Below, in pieces: positions 52,551 through 59,762 of a DNA stretch of 59,762 nt. Made by a program: the position numbers and the translations under genes. Where the stretch lies: NCBI GenBank assembly GCA_018065985.1, contig JAGHSF010000006.1, positions 1-59,762 of the forward strand. Reading direction: 5' to 3'. Position 1 is the first letter of the stretch. Each line of letters starts with the position of its first letter. A model generated the notes under the pieces. The model had not been told where the DNA came from. It saw only the letters and a program-made list of their open reading frames with translations, and searched no databases. This DNA comes from Candidatus Cryptobacteroides choladohippi. Lineage in GTDB: Bacteria; Bacteroidota; Bacteroidia; Bacteroidales; UBA932.

Positions 52551-53126
52551 ATGAAAGGAAACCTTGCCATCCTGCCCGCCCTGGCGTTGACGCTTGCGGG
52601 CTGCTCTGAAAACTGGAGCGCGGAAGAAAAACGCATAATCAATTCGGATACCGACATCCTGCACGTCTATACCATTGACAACCCGGAAGAGACGCAGGTG
52701 TTGCGCAGCAAGTCGGAGGACTTCTCGACGCAAATGCTTCGCAGCGATGAGTACAGGCTTCTGGCTGCAAAGATGGTTGCAACGGTCACTGACCCTTCCC
52801 AGGACGGTGTGGGGATAGCAGGACCGCAGGTGGGCATTCTGAGGCGCATAGTCGCGGTGCAGCGTTTCGACAAGGAGGGCGAACCTTTCGAGGTCTATCC
52901 GAACATCTGCATCACGCAGCACTATGGAGATACTGTCCCGGGCCCCGAGGGATGTCTGTCAGTTCCGGGGCGCTGCGGGGACGTTTCCCGCTGGCAGGAC
53001 ATTGAGATAAGGTACCGCAATCCTGATACCCTGGAAGACACCACTGAGCGCGTCACAGGATTCACCGCGGTCATCTTCCAGCACGAGTGCGACCACCTTC
53101 AGGGCATCCTGTATATAGACAGGTGA
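52551..53126 (+). CDS. Peptide deformylase with lipoprotein signal
   Basis: A 191-residue protein with all three deformylase motifs: GVGIAGPQVG (86-95, usual GxGLAAxQ), EGCLS (133-137) and the metal motif QHECDH (177-182). Unlike cytoplasmic deformylases it begins MKGNLAILPALALTLAGCSE, a typical lipoprotein signal with lipobox LAGC and Cys18, plus about 25 extra residues before the fold. It should act outside the cytoplasm, on formylated peptides in the periplasm or at the surface; cytoplasmic deformylase genes are normally elsewhere. A start without the signal (TTG at 52521) is not supported. It is adjacent to no fmt gene. Confidence 0.85.
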   Translation: MKGNLAILPALALTLAGCSENWSAEEKRIINSDTDILHVYTIDNPEETQVLRSKSEDFSTQMLRSDEYRLLAAKMVATVTDPSQDGVGIAGPQVGILRRIVAVQRFDKEGEPFEVYPNICITQHYGDTVPGPEGCLSVPGRCGDVSRWQDIEIRYRNPDTLEDTTERVTGFTAVIFQHECDHLQGILYIDR

Positions 53127-53147
53127 GGCTGGCCTCACGAACAAGTG

Positions 53148-54515
53148 TCATTTCAGCTTATAGAGCACACAGGCGTGGGGGACGAGCTTGGCCGTAAGGA
53201 CGGAGTCACCTGCATATCTTCCGACCTTTTTGCCGCTCCACATATCCGTAACGGTGGTTTTCCTGCCGATACCCAGTTCGCTCAATGATACGCTCACATC
53301 CTGAGGGCTGTTGTCGTCAAGATTGAAGAGGGCAAGGTATTTCTCGCCCGTGAAGGGGTTCTCCGAAGCTATGGCCACCTGATTGTCCCTCTGGAAGAGC
53401 TGGCGCACGTCCGCGCTTTCGCGATGCATCCTGAGAACCTCCCTGTTGGTAAGAAGGGAGAGGGTGAAATCATCCATTGTGGGAAGGTCGCCGCCGAACA
53501 TCAGCGGAGATTTGAATATGGTGAAGAATGACATCAGCGTGTACTGCTCATCCACCGTGAGACGCGTCATACGCTCTTCGCCGCGCTCGCCGCGTATGGA
53601 AATGTGGCCGAGAGGTATCATATCACAGTCGGGCCAGATTCCGGGAGCTATATGGCCGTACCAGCCCTGTGCCGTGTCCATAAGGTGGGTAATGTCCTTC
53701 CACAGGTCCCAGACGTCGTTCACCATACGCCACATATTGGCGTGGGCGCTGATATGCTCCGCCTTCTCCACTGGCGTGCTGCCGGGAGACGTGCTGAGCA
53801 CTATCGGGCGTCCGCAAGCGTCTATTGCCTTGCGTATCATCTCTATCTCTTCCTGATGGTAGGGAGCGGAGAGGTCGTCTATCTTCACGAAATCCACGCC
53901 CCACTCCGAATACATTTCGAAGAGGGAGTTGTAGTACTCCTGGGCTCCAGGTTTGGTGTAGTCAACGGTATAGTTGTCACGCAACCACCCGCAGAGCCTG
54001 TCCTCGTTGTAAATCATATCAGCCGTGATGCCTTCCGTGCCTTTGACCGGAGTCTTCTGCTGAACGGCTATTTTGGGTATGCCTCGCATCAGGTGGATGC
54101 CGAACTTCAGCCCCTTGGAATGCACGTATCCGGCCAGGGCGGTGAAGCCGCTGCCATCCGCGGCGGAAGGGAAACGGTTGACGGCCGGTTGGTAGCGTCC
54201 GTACTCGTCGATACTGTATATGGGGTCATCCTGATTGTAGCCGCCGGCCTTGTCATTGGCCACGAACCATCGTATGTCCACTACAATGTACTCCCATCCG
54301 AAGGCCTTGAGTTTTTCGGCCATATAGTCGGCATTCGCCTTGACTTCGCTCTCTACCACCGTGGGTCCGTAACAGTCCCAGGAATTCCATCCCATAGGTG
54401 GAGTCTGGGCCCAGCTGCGGAAATCATTGGGGTCGAGTTTGGGGGTTTTCTCTCCGGCACAGGCCGCCATAACCAGCAGAAAGACCAGCAGAAATGTCTT
54501 TTTCATCGTTTTCAT
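53148..54515 (-). CDS. GH27-like alpha-galactosidase lipoprotein
   Basis: A 455-residue predicted lipoprotein (MKTMKKTFLLVFLLVMAACA, lipobox MAAC) of glycoside hydrolase clan GH-D, most like GH27. It begins with PPMGWNSWDCYGPTV, has the nucleophile Asp in WGVDFVKIDDLSAP, and the acid/base Asp in GIWPDCDMIPLGHI. A C-terminal beta domain ends in LVPHACVLYKLK. The residue pattern GIHLMRGIPK between them is typical of a Bacteroidota subgroup whose substrates are not well defined. It is the last gene of a unit with a membrane protease and menA. The ATG at 54515 is used; one at 54506 is equally possible. Confidence 0.87.
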   Translation of the reverse strand: MKTMKKTFLLVFLLVMAACAGEKTPKLDPNDFRSWAQTPPMGWNSWDCYGPTVVESEVKANADYMAEKLKAFGWEYIVVDIRWFVANDKAGGYNQDDPIYSIDEYGRYQPAVNRFPSAADGSGFTALAGYVHSKGLKFGIHLMRGIPKIAVQQKTPVKGTEGITADMIYNEDRLCGWLRDNYTVDYTKPGAQEYYNSLFEMYSEWGVDFVKIDDLSAPYHQEEIEMIRKAIDACGRPIVLSTSPGSTPVEKAEHISAHANMWRMVNDVWDLWKDITHLMDTAQGWYGHIAPGIWPDCDMIPLGHISIRGERGEERMTRLTVDEQYTLMSFFTIFKSPLMFGGDLPTMDDFTLSLLTNREVLRMHRESADVRQLFQRDNQVAIASENPFTGEKYLALFNLDDNSPQDVSVSLSELGIGRKTTVTDMWSGKKVGRYAGDSVLTAKLVPHACVLYKLK

Positions 54516-54516
54516 A

Positions 54517-55188
54517 TCAAATCGGGAATATAATGAATACAAGGGCATCCCATAGGGCGTGTGACACTATGAGGGCGGGAAGCAGGGAGGGGCGCAGACG
54601 ATATATGACACCCCACACGGCACCGGCGACCAGAGCTGCCATAACCAGCATGAAATTGAAGGACCATATATGCACAAGGGCATATATCAGCGTCGTCACC
54701 ACCATCGCGCGGGTGTCACCTGTGAGCTCCGCCATAGTTTTCTGCACATAGCCTCTCCAGTAAAACTCTTCGGCCGGGCCTATCAGGAAAAGCAACAGGA
54801 GCGCTATCAGAGTGCCGTCAGTTCCGGCTTTCATCCCATAGACGCTGTCCACCTGGGCGCGGGCGAAATCGAACATCAGCCTGGACAGGGCATCCCCTAT
54901 CCAGAATATTCCCCAAAGGGCAAAAGCCAGCGCCACGCCGATGCACAACTGCAGACAAACAGGCTTCCATCCGCGCTTTGATGCCGGCAGGTCAAAGGTA
55001 GCGGACAACCCGCCGCCACTCAATGCCAGCAGGGTGAGTATGACGGCAGAGATGCTCATATTCAGCCAGAATCCGGTCAATCCTGCAGTCCAGGGGCTGA
55101 ACATATAGAACCACAGCACAGCTGCGGCAACGATTGAAGAAATCAGATGACGGACCTTGGAACCTGTTTTGAAATGGACCTTACCCAT
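54517..55188 (-). CDS. CPBP-family intramembrane metalloprotease
   Basis: A 223-residue membrane protein with about six to seven helices and the motifs of the CPBP (CAAX protease/bacteriocin-processing) family: LIGPAEEFYWRGYVQKTM (EExxxR), TLIYALVHIWSFN and VSHALWDALVF. Glu-Glu, the two His and Asn/Asp metal positions are present. Substrates are unknown in most cases. Its start shares one base with the menA stop and it ends 1 base from the GH27 start, so all three are probably translated together. Confidence 0.88.
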   Translation of the reverse strand: MGKVHFKTGSKVRHLISSIVAAAVLWFYMFSPWTAGLTGFWLNMSISAVILTLLALSGGGLSATFDLPASKRGWKPVCLQLCIGVALAFALWGIFWIGDALSRLMFDFARAQVDSVYGMKAGTDGTLIALLLLFLIGPAEEFYWRGYVQKTMAELTGDTRAMVVTTLIYALVHIWSFNFMLVMAALVAGAVWGVIYRLRPSLLPALIVSHALWDALVFIIFPI

Positions 55189-56075
55189 CAGAAAAGAGTC
55201 GCAGCGACAAGACCTAGCGAAAGACAGAGGCTGAAGGCAAGATGCAGCTGGGCCGTCCTCTGGTCCAGACCTATCATAGCCTCACGGCCGCGGGTGAAAT
55301 ATCCGTATGCCGTCTTTATGATTTTCACTGCTACGGGGACAGAGAGCAGGCAGGTAAGCGCCGCATAGGGCAGCAGGCCGGCAAGACAGAAAATCACCGT
55401 TATAAGATAAGGTGCGATTATGTACGCGATGTACAGTACGACCGATTTTCTTTCTCCCAGATACATAGGTATCGTGCTGATGCCGGAATCCTTGTCGGTT
55501 GCGATATCAACGGTATTGTTGTCGTGCAGCACGGCGACAGTCAATATGCCGAGGGGCAGGGATAGGACAAGGGTGCTCCAGTCTATCTGTCCTATGGTCA
55601 CCAGAGACGTTCCCAGGACAGGCAGCACGCCGAAGCAGACGAAAACGAACACGTCGCCCAAAGCCCTGAACTTGAAGAAGGAATAGCTGACGGCCAATAT
55701 AAAACCGATAACGCCTATTATTAGCAATGTCCAGCTTGTCATCAGGGTAAGCACTATGCCTATGATGATGCCCACTGTGAAAAGTATGGCCGAGAACCTC
55801 AGATACTCCTCCGCTTCGAAATGGTGAAACACCAGATTGGGGACAGCATAAGCCCTCTCGTTGTCAACTCCTTTCTTGAAATCCCAATAATCACTGAGCA
55901 GGTTCCCCGCAAAGTGGAAGACTATGTTGCCGACGAGCGCAAGAGCCGCACAAATCCAATTTATACCGTTACCCTTCCAGGCCAGATATGCCACCGTAGC
56001 GATTACGGGCATCGCCGATACGGGGAAAGACCAGTATCTGGTAGCCTCAAACCATTCTTTTGCCGTGTGTTTCAT
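55188..56075 (-). CDS. menA: UbiA-family prenyltransferase, probably MenA
   Basis: Attaches a polyprenyl chain to 1,4-dihydroxy-2-naphthoate in menaquinone synthesis. The 295-residue protein has nine or so membrane helices and both Asp-rich motifs of the family: NLLSDYWDFKKGVD and VAVLHDNNTVDIATDKDSG. The N-terminal WFEATRYWSFPVSAMPV segment matches MenA of Bacteroidota. Other UbiA substrates cannot be excluded because the rest of the men genes are not in view. It heads the unit with the CPBP protease and the GH27 gene. Confidence 0.85.
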   Translation of the reverse strand: MKHTAKEWFEATRYWSFPVSAMPVIATVAYLAWKGNGINWICAALALVGNIVFHFAGNLLSDYWDFKKGVDNERAYAVPNLVFHHFEAEEYLRFSAILFTVGIIIGIVLTLMTSWTLLIIGVIGFILAVSYSFFKFRALGDVFVFVCFGVLPVLGTSLVTIGQIDWSTLVLSLPLGILTVAVLHDNNTVDIATDKDSGISTIPMYLGERKSVVLYIAYIIAPYLITVIFCLAGLLPYAALTCLLSVPVAVKIIKTAYGYFTRGREAMIGLDQRTAQLHLAFSLCLSLGLVAATLF

Positions 56076-56205
56076 TTTTCTGCCGTTTCAGCACTTTTTG
56101 TATATTTCGTGTAAAATTAGGCATTTTTCCGAACCTTTACAAAACAAATGGATATTGTTCCCGAAGTGGCACAGGTACTTTTGCTGAATCGTCAATGCAT
56201 TCCAA

Positions 56206-57096
56206 TTACTCTTTGTCGGCCCCCAAAGCCTGACGCAAGGCTTCGATATTGGCCTTCGAGACAGGAACGGTCCTGTCGATGCTGAACAGATGGAGCCGGC
56301 AACCGGCAGAATTGCCGTCCACGTGGGTGATAAAACGCGTGTTCACGAGGAAAGCACGGTGGCAATGGAAGATGAAGGGATAGCCGGAGAGGGTTTCCTC
56401 CACGCTTTTGAGTGTGTTGCGAATCCGTTTCTGCTTCAGTTCTCCGTCATGGAAATACCATATGCTCAGGTAGTTGGCAATTGATTCTATATAGAGTATA
56501 TCGGCTGGCGAAACAGCTAGCGATTCTTTGTATTCACCACAGATGACAACAGTATCGACATTCTCCTCCTTGACGGTTCCGGCCTGTTCGATGGCCTCAT
56601 TGAGCGAGAGCAGTTCCTGAATCCTGTGCTCTTTCATTCGACTTTTTGTCATGAACAGCCAGTATAATGCAACAAAAAGCGCCCATATAAGGTCCTGTCG
56701 GAAACCGTTCATATACCATTGTAGGGAAAAATTCCCGTCATGGTCTATCCAGAAGTAATACCAGTGTCCCCATCCCCATTCCAATATGGTGAAATACTGA
56801 CCAGCGAATACAGAAATCAAAATTATGAGGAACAGGAAAAACAACGCACCCCGCCTTATCTGATAGGGCCACTCCTTGGAGTTGTCGCAAGGAAGGCGAA
56901 AAATGCAGGTGACAATGATGTCGGAAATCATAGACCCCACAAAGATAAGCGTGCAGCATCCCAGACTCTGCAGCGGCCAAAGCCTGTCGCTTATGGAGTT
57001 CTCCAACCCATACGGCCTCATCAGCGTGAAGAAAAGGAAAAAACCGACGCTGAGAAGCAGATAGTCCCAAATGCTGATTTTTTGAATCTTTTTCAT
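56206..57096 (-). CDS. Membrane-anchored LytTR transcription regulator
   Basis: A 296-residue protein with four N-terminal membrane helices (about 12-30, 45-65, 82-102, 128-147) and a C-terminal LytTR DNA-binding domain (about 185-290: ILYIESIANYLSIWYFHDGE, then FIFHCHRAFLVNTRFITHVD). There is no receiver domain, so the signal must be sensed by the membrane part or a partner. The start at 57096 is chosen because a -7 box lies 7 bases upstream and the long frame before it has no family match. It is divergent from an outer-membrane barrel gene; direct repeats suited to LytTR binding lie between. Confidence 0.9.
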   Translation of the reverse strand: MKKIQKISIWDYLLLSVGFFLFFTLMRPYGLENSISDRLWPLQSLGCCTLIFVGSMISDIIVTCIFRLPCDNSKEWPYQIRRGALFFLFLIILISVFAGQYFTILEWGWGHWYYFWIDHDGNFSLQWYMNGFRQDLIWALFVALYWLFMTKSRMKEHRIQELLSLNEAIEQAGTVKEENVDTVVICGEYKESLAVSPADILYIESIANYLSIWYFHDGELKQKRIRNTLKSVEETLSGYPFIFHCHRAFLVNTRFITHVDGNSAGCRLHLFSIDRTVPVSKANIEALRQALGADKE

Positions 57097-57103
57097 GATG
57101 ATG

Positions 57104-57111
57104 CAAAAATA
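57104..57111 (-). promoter_or_regulatory. Predicted -7 promoter box for the LytTR gene
   Basis: The minus strand reads TATTTTTG, a full TAnnTTTG match, 7 bases before the ATG at 57096; the predicted leader is about 4 bases. Confidence 0.6.
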
Positions 57112-57143
57112 CTCATTCCACGTAGTTCCGCAAGCGTTTGGGG

Positions 57144-57173
57144 ATGATTGGAAAGATAAACGGGACAGTTGGA
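57144..57173 (+). promoter_or_regulatory. Direct repeat, candidate LytTR operator
   Basis: TGATTGGAAA (57145-57154) and CAGTTGGAAA (57166-57175) are direct repeats spaced exactly 21 bases, two helical turns. The second, read as ACAGTTGGA at 57165-57173, matches eight of nine positions of the LytTR half-site consensus [TA][AC][CA]GTTN[AG][TG]. They lie about 45 bases upstream of the -33 element of the barrel gene. This is the layout expected for a LytTR activator site; binding is not shown. Confidence 0.45.
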
Positions 57174-57217
57174 AAAACTGCTTCCGTCCCCGGAGGGCAT
57201 GCAAGTATCCCCGTATA

Positions 57218-57248
57218 TTGCACAAATTACACTGCCGTGTTATGTTTG
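57218..57248 (+). promoter_or_regulatory. Predicted -33/-7 promoter for the outer-membrane barrel gene
   Basis: TTG at 57218-57220 and TATGTTTG at 57241-57248, separated by 20 bases, fit the Bacteroidota promoter well. The leader to the ATG at 57277 would be about 25 bases. Confidence 0.6.
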
Positions 57249-57276
57249 CCGCCGAAAACAGGTTCTAACACATGTA

Positions 57277-59658
57277 ATGAAAAAGACAATCGCATTATTC
57301 TCCGCAGCAATGCTGCTCTGCCTTGCACTCCGTGCACAAAGTACTGAAAACATCATCAAGTTTGCCGTTATGGATGAAAACGAAGCCCCGGTGGAATTCG
57401 TGACAGTCGCTGTGCTCTCGCTTCCTGATTCCACCATACTCTGTGGCGGAATGACGGACGAACACGGGCTATTCGACCTGTGTCTGCCGGAGGAGGCGGC
57501 CCTCGTGCGGATATCCATGATAGGATATGGTACGATGGAGATGCCCGTACGCGGGCTTTCAGCTATCACCACGGTACGTCTGCGCCCTGACGCCACAGTG
57601 TTGGATGGGGCGGTGGTCAGTGCCAGTCTGCCACGAACCGAGCTCAAGGGTGACGCCATCGTCACCAACATAAGCGGCTCGGTGCTCGAACACAACGGCA
57701 ATGCCTACGATGTCCTCGCCAAGGTACCGGGAATGATCAACCGTGGAGGAGGGCTCGAAGTCATAGGCCGCGGCACGCCCGTATACTATATAAACGGCCG
57801 CAAAGTCACCGATGACTCCGAACTGCGCAACCTGATGTCGGAGGATATCCGGTCCGTTGAGGTCGTGAGCAATCCAGGTTCTCTCTATGGAGGAGATGTC
57901 CGCAGCGTCGTGCGCATACGCACCGTCAAGCGTCAGGGGGACGGCTTCAGCTATGCCCTGACCAGCCAGGCCAAGCAGCATATCTACAATTGCAGCGACT
58001 TCGAGCCATCCTGGTCGGTCCTGGACCTGAACTACCGCACAGGCGGCTGGGACTTTTTCGGTAAACTCGTCTATTGGGACAACCGAAACTATCAGATCAG
58101 CACCATCGACGGTTCCACCTATCTTGAAAAGGCTGACGGCCATCACCTTTTTCGCGAGGCCGGGCATCTCGACTACAGGAGCCACAATGGCGGCTTGCAG
58201 TTTCTCGGAGGTGCCAACTGGCAGATAAATGACAGGCATTCACTCGGCTTCAAGTTGGGCCGTGACCAAGGCCTTTTCGGCTCCGGCAGGCTGGTGATGT
58301 CAACGGGCATCTACTATGACGGCGTACAGGAAGACGACCTGTTAACCCTCAATGATGCCAGAGTTCCGACCAACAACCAGTGGAACGGCAATCTCTATTA
58401 TGACGGCAGTTTCGGCAAGCTGGGAGTCAATTTCAACGCCGACTTTCTCAGAGGAAGGAATGATTCTTCTACCGAGATGACTGAAAAGAGCTGGAGCTCT
58501 CCGGCAGAACTCAGTTCGGAGCAACGGTCAACTACTGCAATGGGCGCAGGAAAGCTCGTGCTATCCCTTCCTGTCTGGAAAGGCAATCTTAAGTTCGGTG
58601 CCGAGGATACCTATGTGAAAGCAAGTCAGACCTACTCCATCACCTTCTCCGGAATACCGGCCACGGACGCATCCCTGACCGAGAACAACATTGCCGGCTT
58701 TGCAGAGTACTCCGTCGCCCTGCCTTTCGGCCAGCTAAGCGCGGGTCTGCGATACGAACATTCGGATTATTCCTATTATGACCATCTGACCCGTATGGAA
58801 ACCGTCAAAAAAGAATACGACAACTGGTTTCCGTCATTCAGTTTTTCAACAAAGCTTGGCCCCGTCGGAATGTCCCTGTCATACACGGGCAAGACACGAC
58901 GTCCTGACTTCAATATGCTTTCGACAGAGATGTCGTACAACAACCGCTACTGCTATCAAAGCGGGGATCCCCTGCTACTGAGCGAGAAGCGCCGTACCGC
59001 CTCCCTCAACGCCAATTGGAAGTGGCTGACGTTCAGCGGCAACTACGAACGTGTCGACAATTACTTCGTCCAATGGGCCACGCCGTACAACGATGAGGGT
59101 GTTGTGCTGATAAAGAATGCAAACCTGAACGTCCCGAGACGCAAGATGGTATTATACATAATCGCAGCACCGACCGTAGGAATATGGAATCCACGTTTGA
59201 CAATTGGCATGGACAAACAGTTCCTGACGCTTGAACTGGAGGACCCCATGGTAACCGGAGGACTCCGCACAGTATCATTCAACAAGCCTATGTACGCCGT
59301 GCAATTCGAAAATGCCTTCCGTTTCGGGCACAGCTGGCTTCTGGAGTTCGGGCACACATTCGTCAGTAGGATGAACACGTCCAATGCAGAGGTTTACAAG
59401 CCCCTAAACACCACATCCCTGAGCCTTCAGAAATCTTTCCTGAAAGATGATGCCCTGACTTTCCGTCTCTCCTGGGCGGACATCTTCGATTCCTCTGCCG
59501 TCTATTCCCGCACCGACTTCGGCCGATACAGAATCGACCAGTCGAATGACAACTTCAAATCCTGCATCACCCTGAGGGTATCCTACCGCTTCAACACCGC
59601 TTCCAGCAAGTACAAAGGTGCAGGTGCCGGCCAGGAGGTAAAGAGCAGGATGAAATAA
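57277..59658 (+). CDS. Outer-membrane beta-barrel protein with carboxypeptidase-regulatory-like domain
   Basis: A 793-residue protein: signal peptide (MKKTIALFSAAMLLCLALRA), an N-terminal carboxypeptidase-regulatory-like domain (about 28-115), a plug-like region with DVLAKVPGMINRGGGLEVIG and RSVEVVSNPGSLYGGDVRSV, then a large barrel of the TonB-receptor-like type (OMP_b-brl_3) ending SCITLRVSYRFNTASSKYKG. It is shorter than SusC proteins and has no SusD partner. No clear TonB box is visible. It is divergent from a LytTR regulator and probably controlled by it. Transport substrate unknown. Confidence 0.87.
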   Translation: MKKTIALFSAAMLLCLALRAQSTENIIKFAVMDENEAPVEFVTVAVLSLPDSTILCGGMTDEHGLFDLCLPEEAALVRISMIGYGTMEMPVRGLSAITTVRLRPDATVLDGAVVSASLPRTELKGDAIVTNISGSVLEHNGNAYDVLAKVPGMINRGGGLEVIGRGTPVYYINGRKVTDDSELRNLMSEDIRSVEVVSNPGSLYGGDVRSVVRIRTVKRQGDGFSYALTSQAKQHIYNCSDFEPSWSVLDLNYRTGGWDFFGKLVYWDNRNYQISTIDGSTYLEKADGHHLFREAGHLDYRSHNGGLQFLGGANWQINDRHSLGFKLGRDQGLFGSGRLVMSTGIYYDGVQEDDLLTLNDARVPTNNQWNGNLYYDGSFGKLGVNFNADFLRGRNDSSTEMTEKSWSSPAELSSEQRSTTAMGAGKLVLSLPVWKGNLKFGAEDTYVKASQTYSITFSGIPATDASLTENNIAGFAEYSVALPFGQLSAGLRYEHSDYSYYDHLTRMETVKKEYDNWFPSFSFSTKLGPVGMSLSYTGKTRRPDFNMLSTEMSYNNRYCYQSGDPLLLSEKRRTASLNANWKWLTFSGNYERVDNYFVQWATPYNDEGVVLIKNANLNVPRRKMVLYIIAAPTVGIWNPRLTIGMDKQFLTLELEDPMVTGGLRTVSFNKPMYAVQFENAFRFGHSWLLEFGHTFVSRMNTSNAEVYKPLNTTSLSLQKSFLKDDALTFRLSWADIFDSSAVYSRTDFGRYRIDQSNDNFKSCITLRVSYRFNTASSKYKGAGAGQEVKSRMK

Positions 59659-59679
59659 TAACAGTAACGTAGTGAAACA

Positions 59680-59762
59680 ATGGAAAAAGAAACTGAATTC
59701 AAGCAGACGCTTTTTCAACGTATAGACAAAGTCTGCAGATACTGCGTGGCAATCGTAGTGTG
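59680..59762 (+). CDS. Start of a gene truncated by the window end
   Basis: An open frame begins at ATG 59680, 21 bases after the barrel gene stop, and runs off the window. The 27 visible codons give MEKETEFKQTLFQRIDKVCR followed by hydrophobic YCVAIVV. This looks like the cytoplasmic N-terminus and first part of a membrane helix. It is too short to assign; its position suggests co-transcription with the barrel gene. Confidence 0.5.
   Translation, partial: MEKETEFKQTLFQRIDKVCRYCVAIVV

Noticed and set aside
56167..56183. TGGCAC followed by TTTTGC, resembling a sigma-54 promoter
   Set aside because: The spacing is 8 bases between TGGCAC and TTGC instead of 5, and it points into the end of the LytTR gene.
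1..59762. tRNA, rRNA, CRISPR, toxin-antitoxin or restriction systems
   Set aside because: I looked through all intergenic gaps (none over about 292 bases) and found no cloverleaf, repeat-spacer array or paired small genes of those kinds; the XRE gene has no toxin partner.

Overview
The window is chromosomal DNA from a member of the Bacteroidota, most likely an uncultured or lesser-known order Bacteroidales species. Four things support this: TAnnTTTG promoter boxes in front of most transcription units, Bacteroidota-specific families (DUF4294, DUF3098, DUF4270, DUF4493, PCMD, the degenerate EF-G paralogue), the near absence of Shine-Dalgarno sequences outside a few ribosomal genes, and the protein sequences themselves. 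I cannot place it at family level from sequence alone. I see no rRNA, tRNA, CRISPR array, insertion sequence or phage gene. No gap between genes exceeds 300 bases; the longest is about 292 bases (8917-9208).

Layout. 1-8916 (minus): the downstream part of the S10-spc-alpha ribosomal cluster, rplP to rpsD, including secY, map and infA. 9209-18799: ten unrelated chromosomal genes (DUF4294, lpxH, uppP, DUF3098, ftsX, a short GT5 protein, DUF4270, acpP, pnuC, uvrC) plus a TlpA-like lipoprotein. 18885-22760 (minus): the upstream part of the same ribosomal cluster, rplC to rpsC. The cluster is therefore cut between rpsC and rplP, and rpsJ is not next to rplC. The upstream half has its own promoter and terminator, and the downstream half its own promoter. 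22891-27669 (plus): cdaA, mutS2, yraN, manC.

27651-40939 (minus): a tightly packed operon of one fimbrillin-like lipoprotein, two DUF4493 lipoproteins, a DUF4493-PCMD lipoprotein, two small outer-membrane barrels, a second PCMD lipoprotein and a 1252-residue secreted GH2 glycosidase with a LamG-like insert, ending in dapF. It has no SusC/SusD pair and no regulator. It is the best candidate here for an undescribed cell-surface system. 41016-47767: lysine/DAP and peptidoglycan genes (ddh opposing murB-murA-AK/HSD-dapB-dapA). 47849-51814: aspS and an EF-G paralogue with degenerate GTPase motifs. 52019-59762: an XRE regulator, a predicted lipoprotein peptide deformylase, a menA-CPBP-GH27 operon, and a membrane LytTR regulator divergent from a carboxypeptidase-regulatory-domain outer-membrane barrel.

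How the genes work together. Much of the window serves the envelope. Ddh, DapA, DapB, DapF, MurA, MurB and UppP feed peptidoglycan synthesis, LpxH feeds lipid A, ManC makes GDP-mannose, and the surface operon and the LytTR-linked barrel decorate the outer membrane. Several genes have a promoter box only 4-7 bases before the start codon, which predicts leaderless or nearly leaderless mRNAs.
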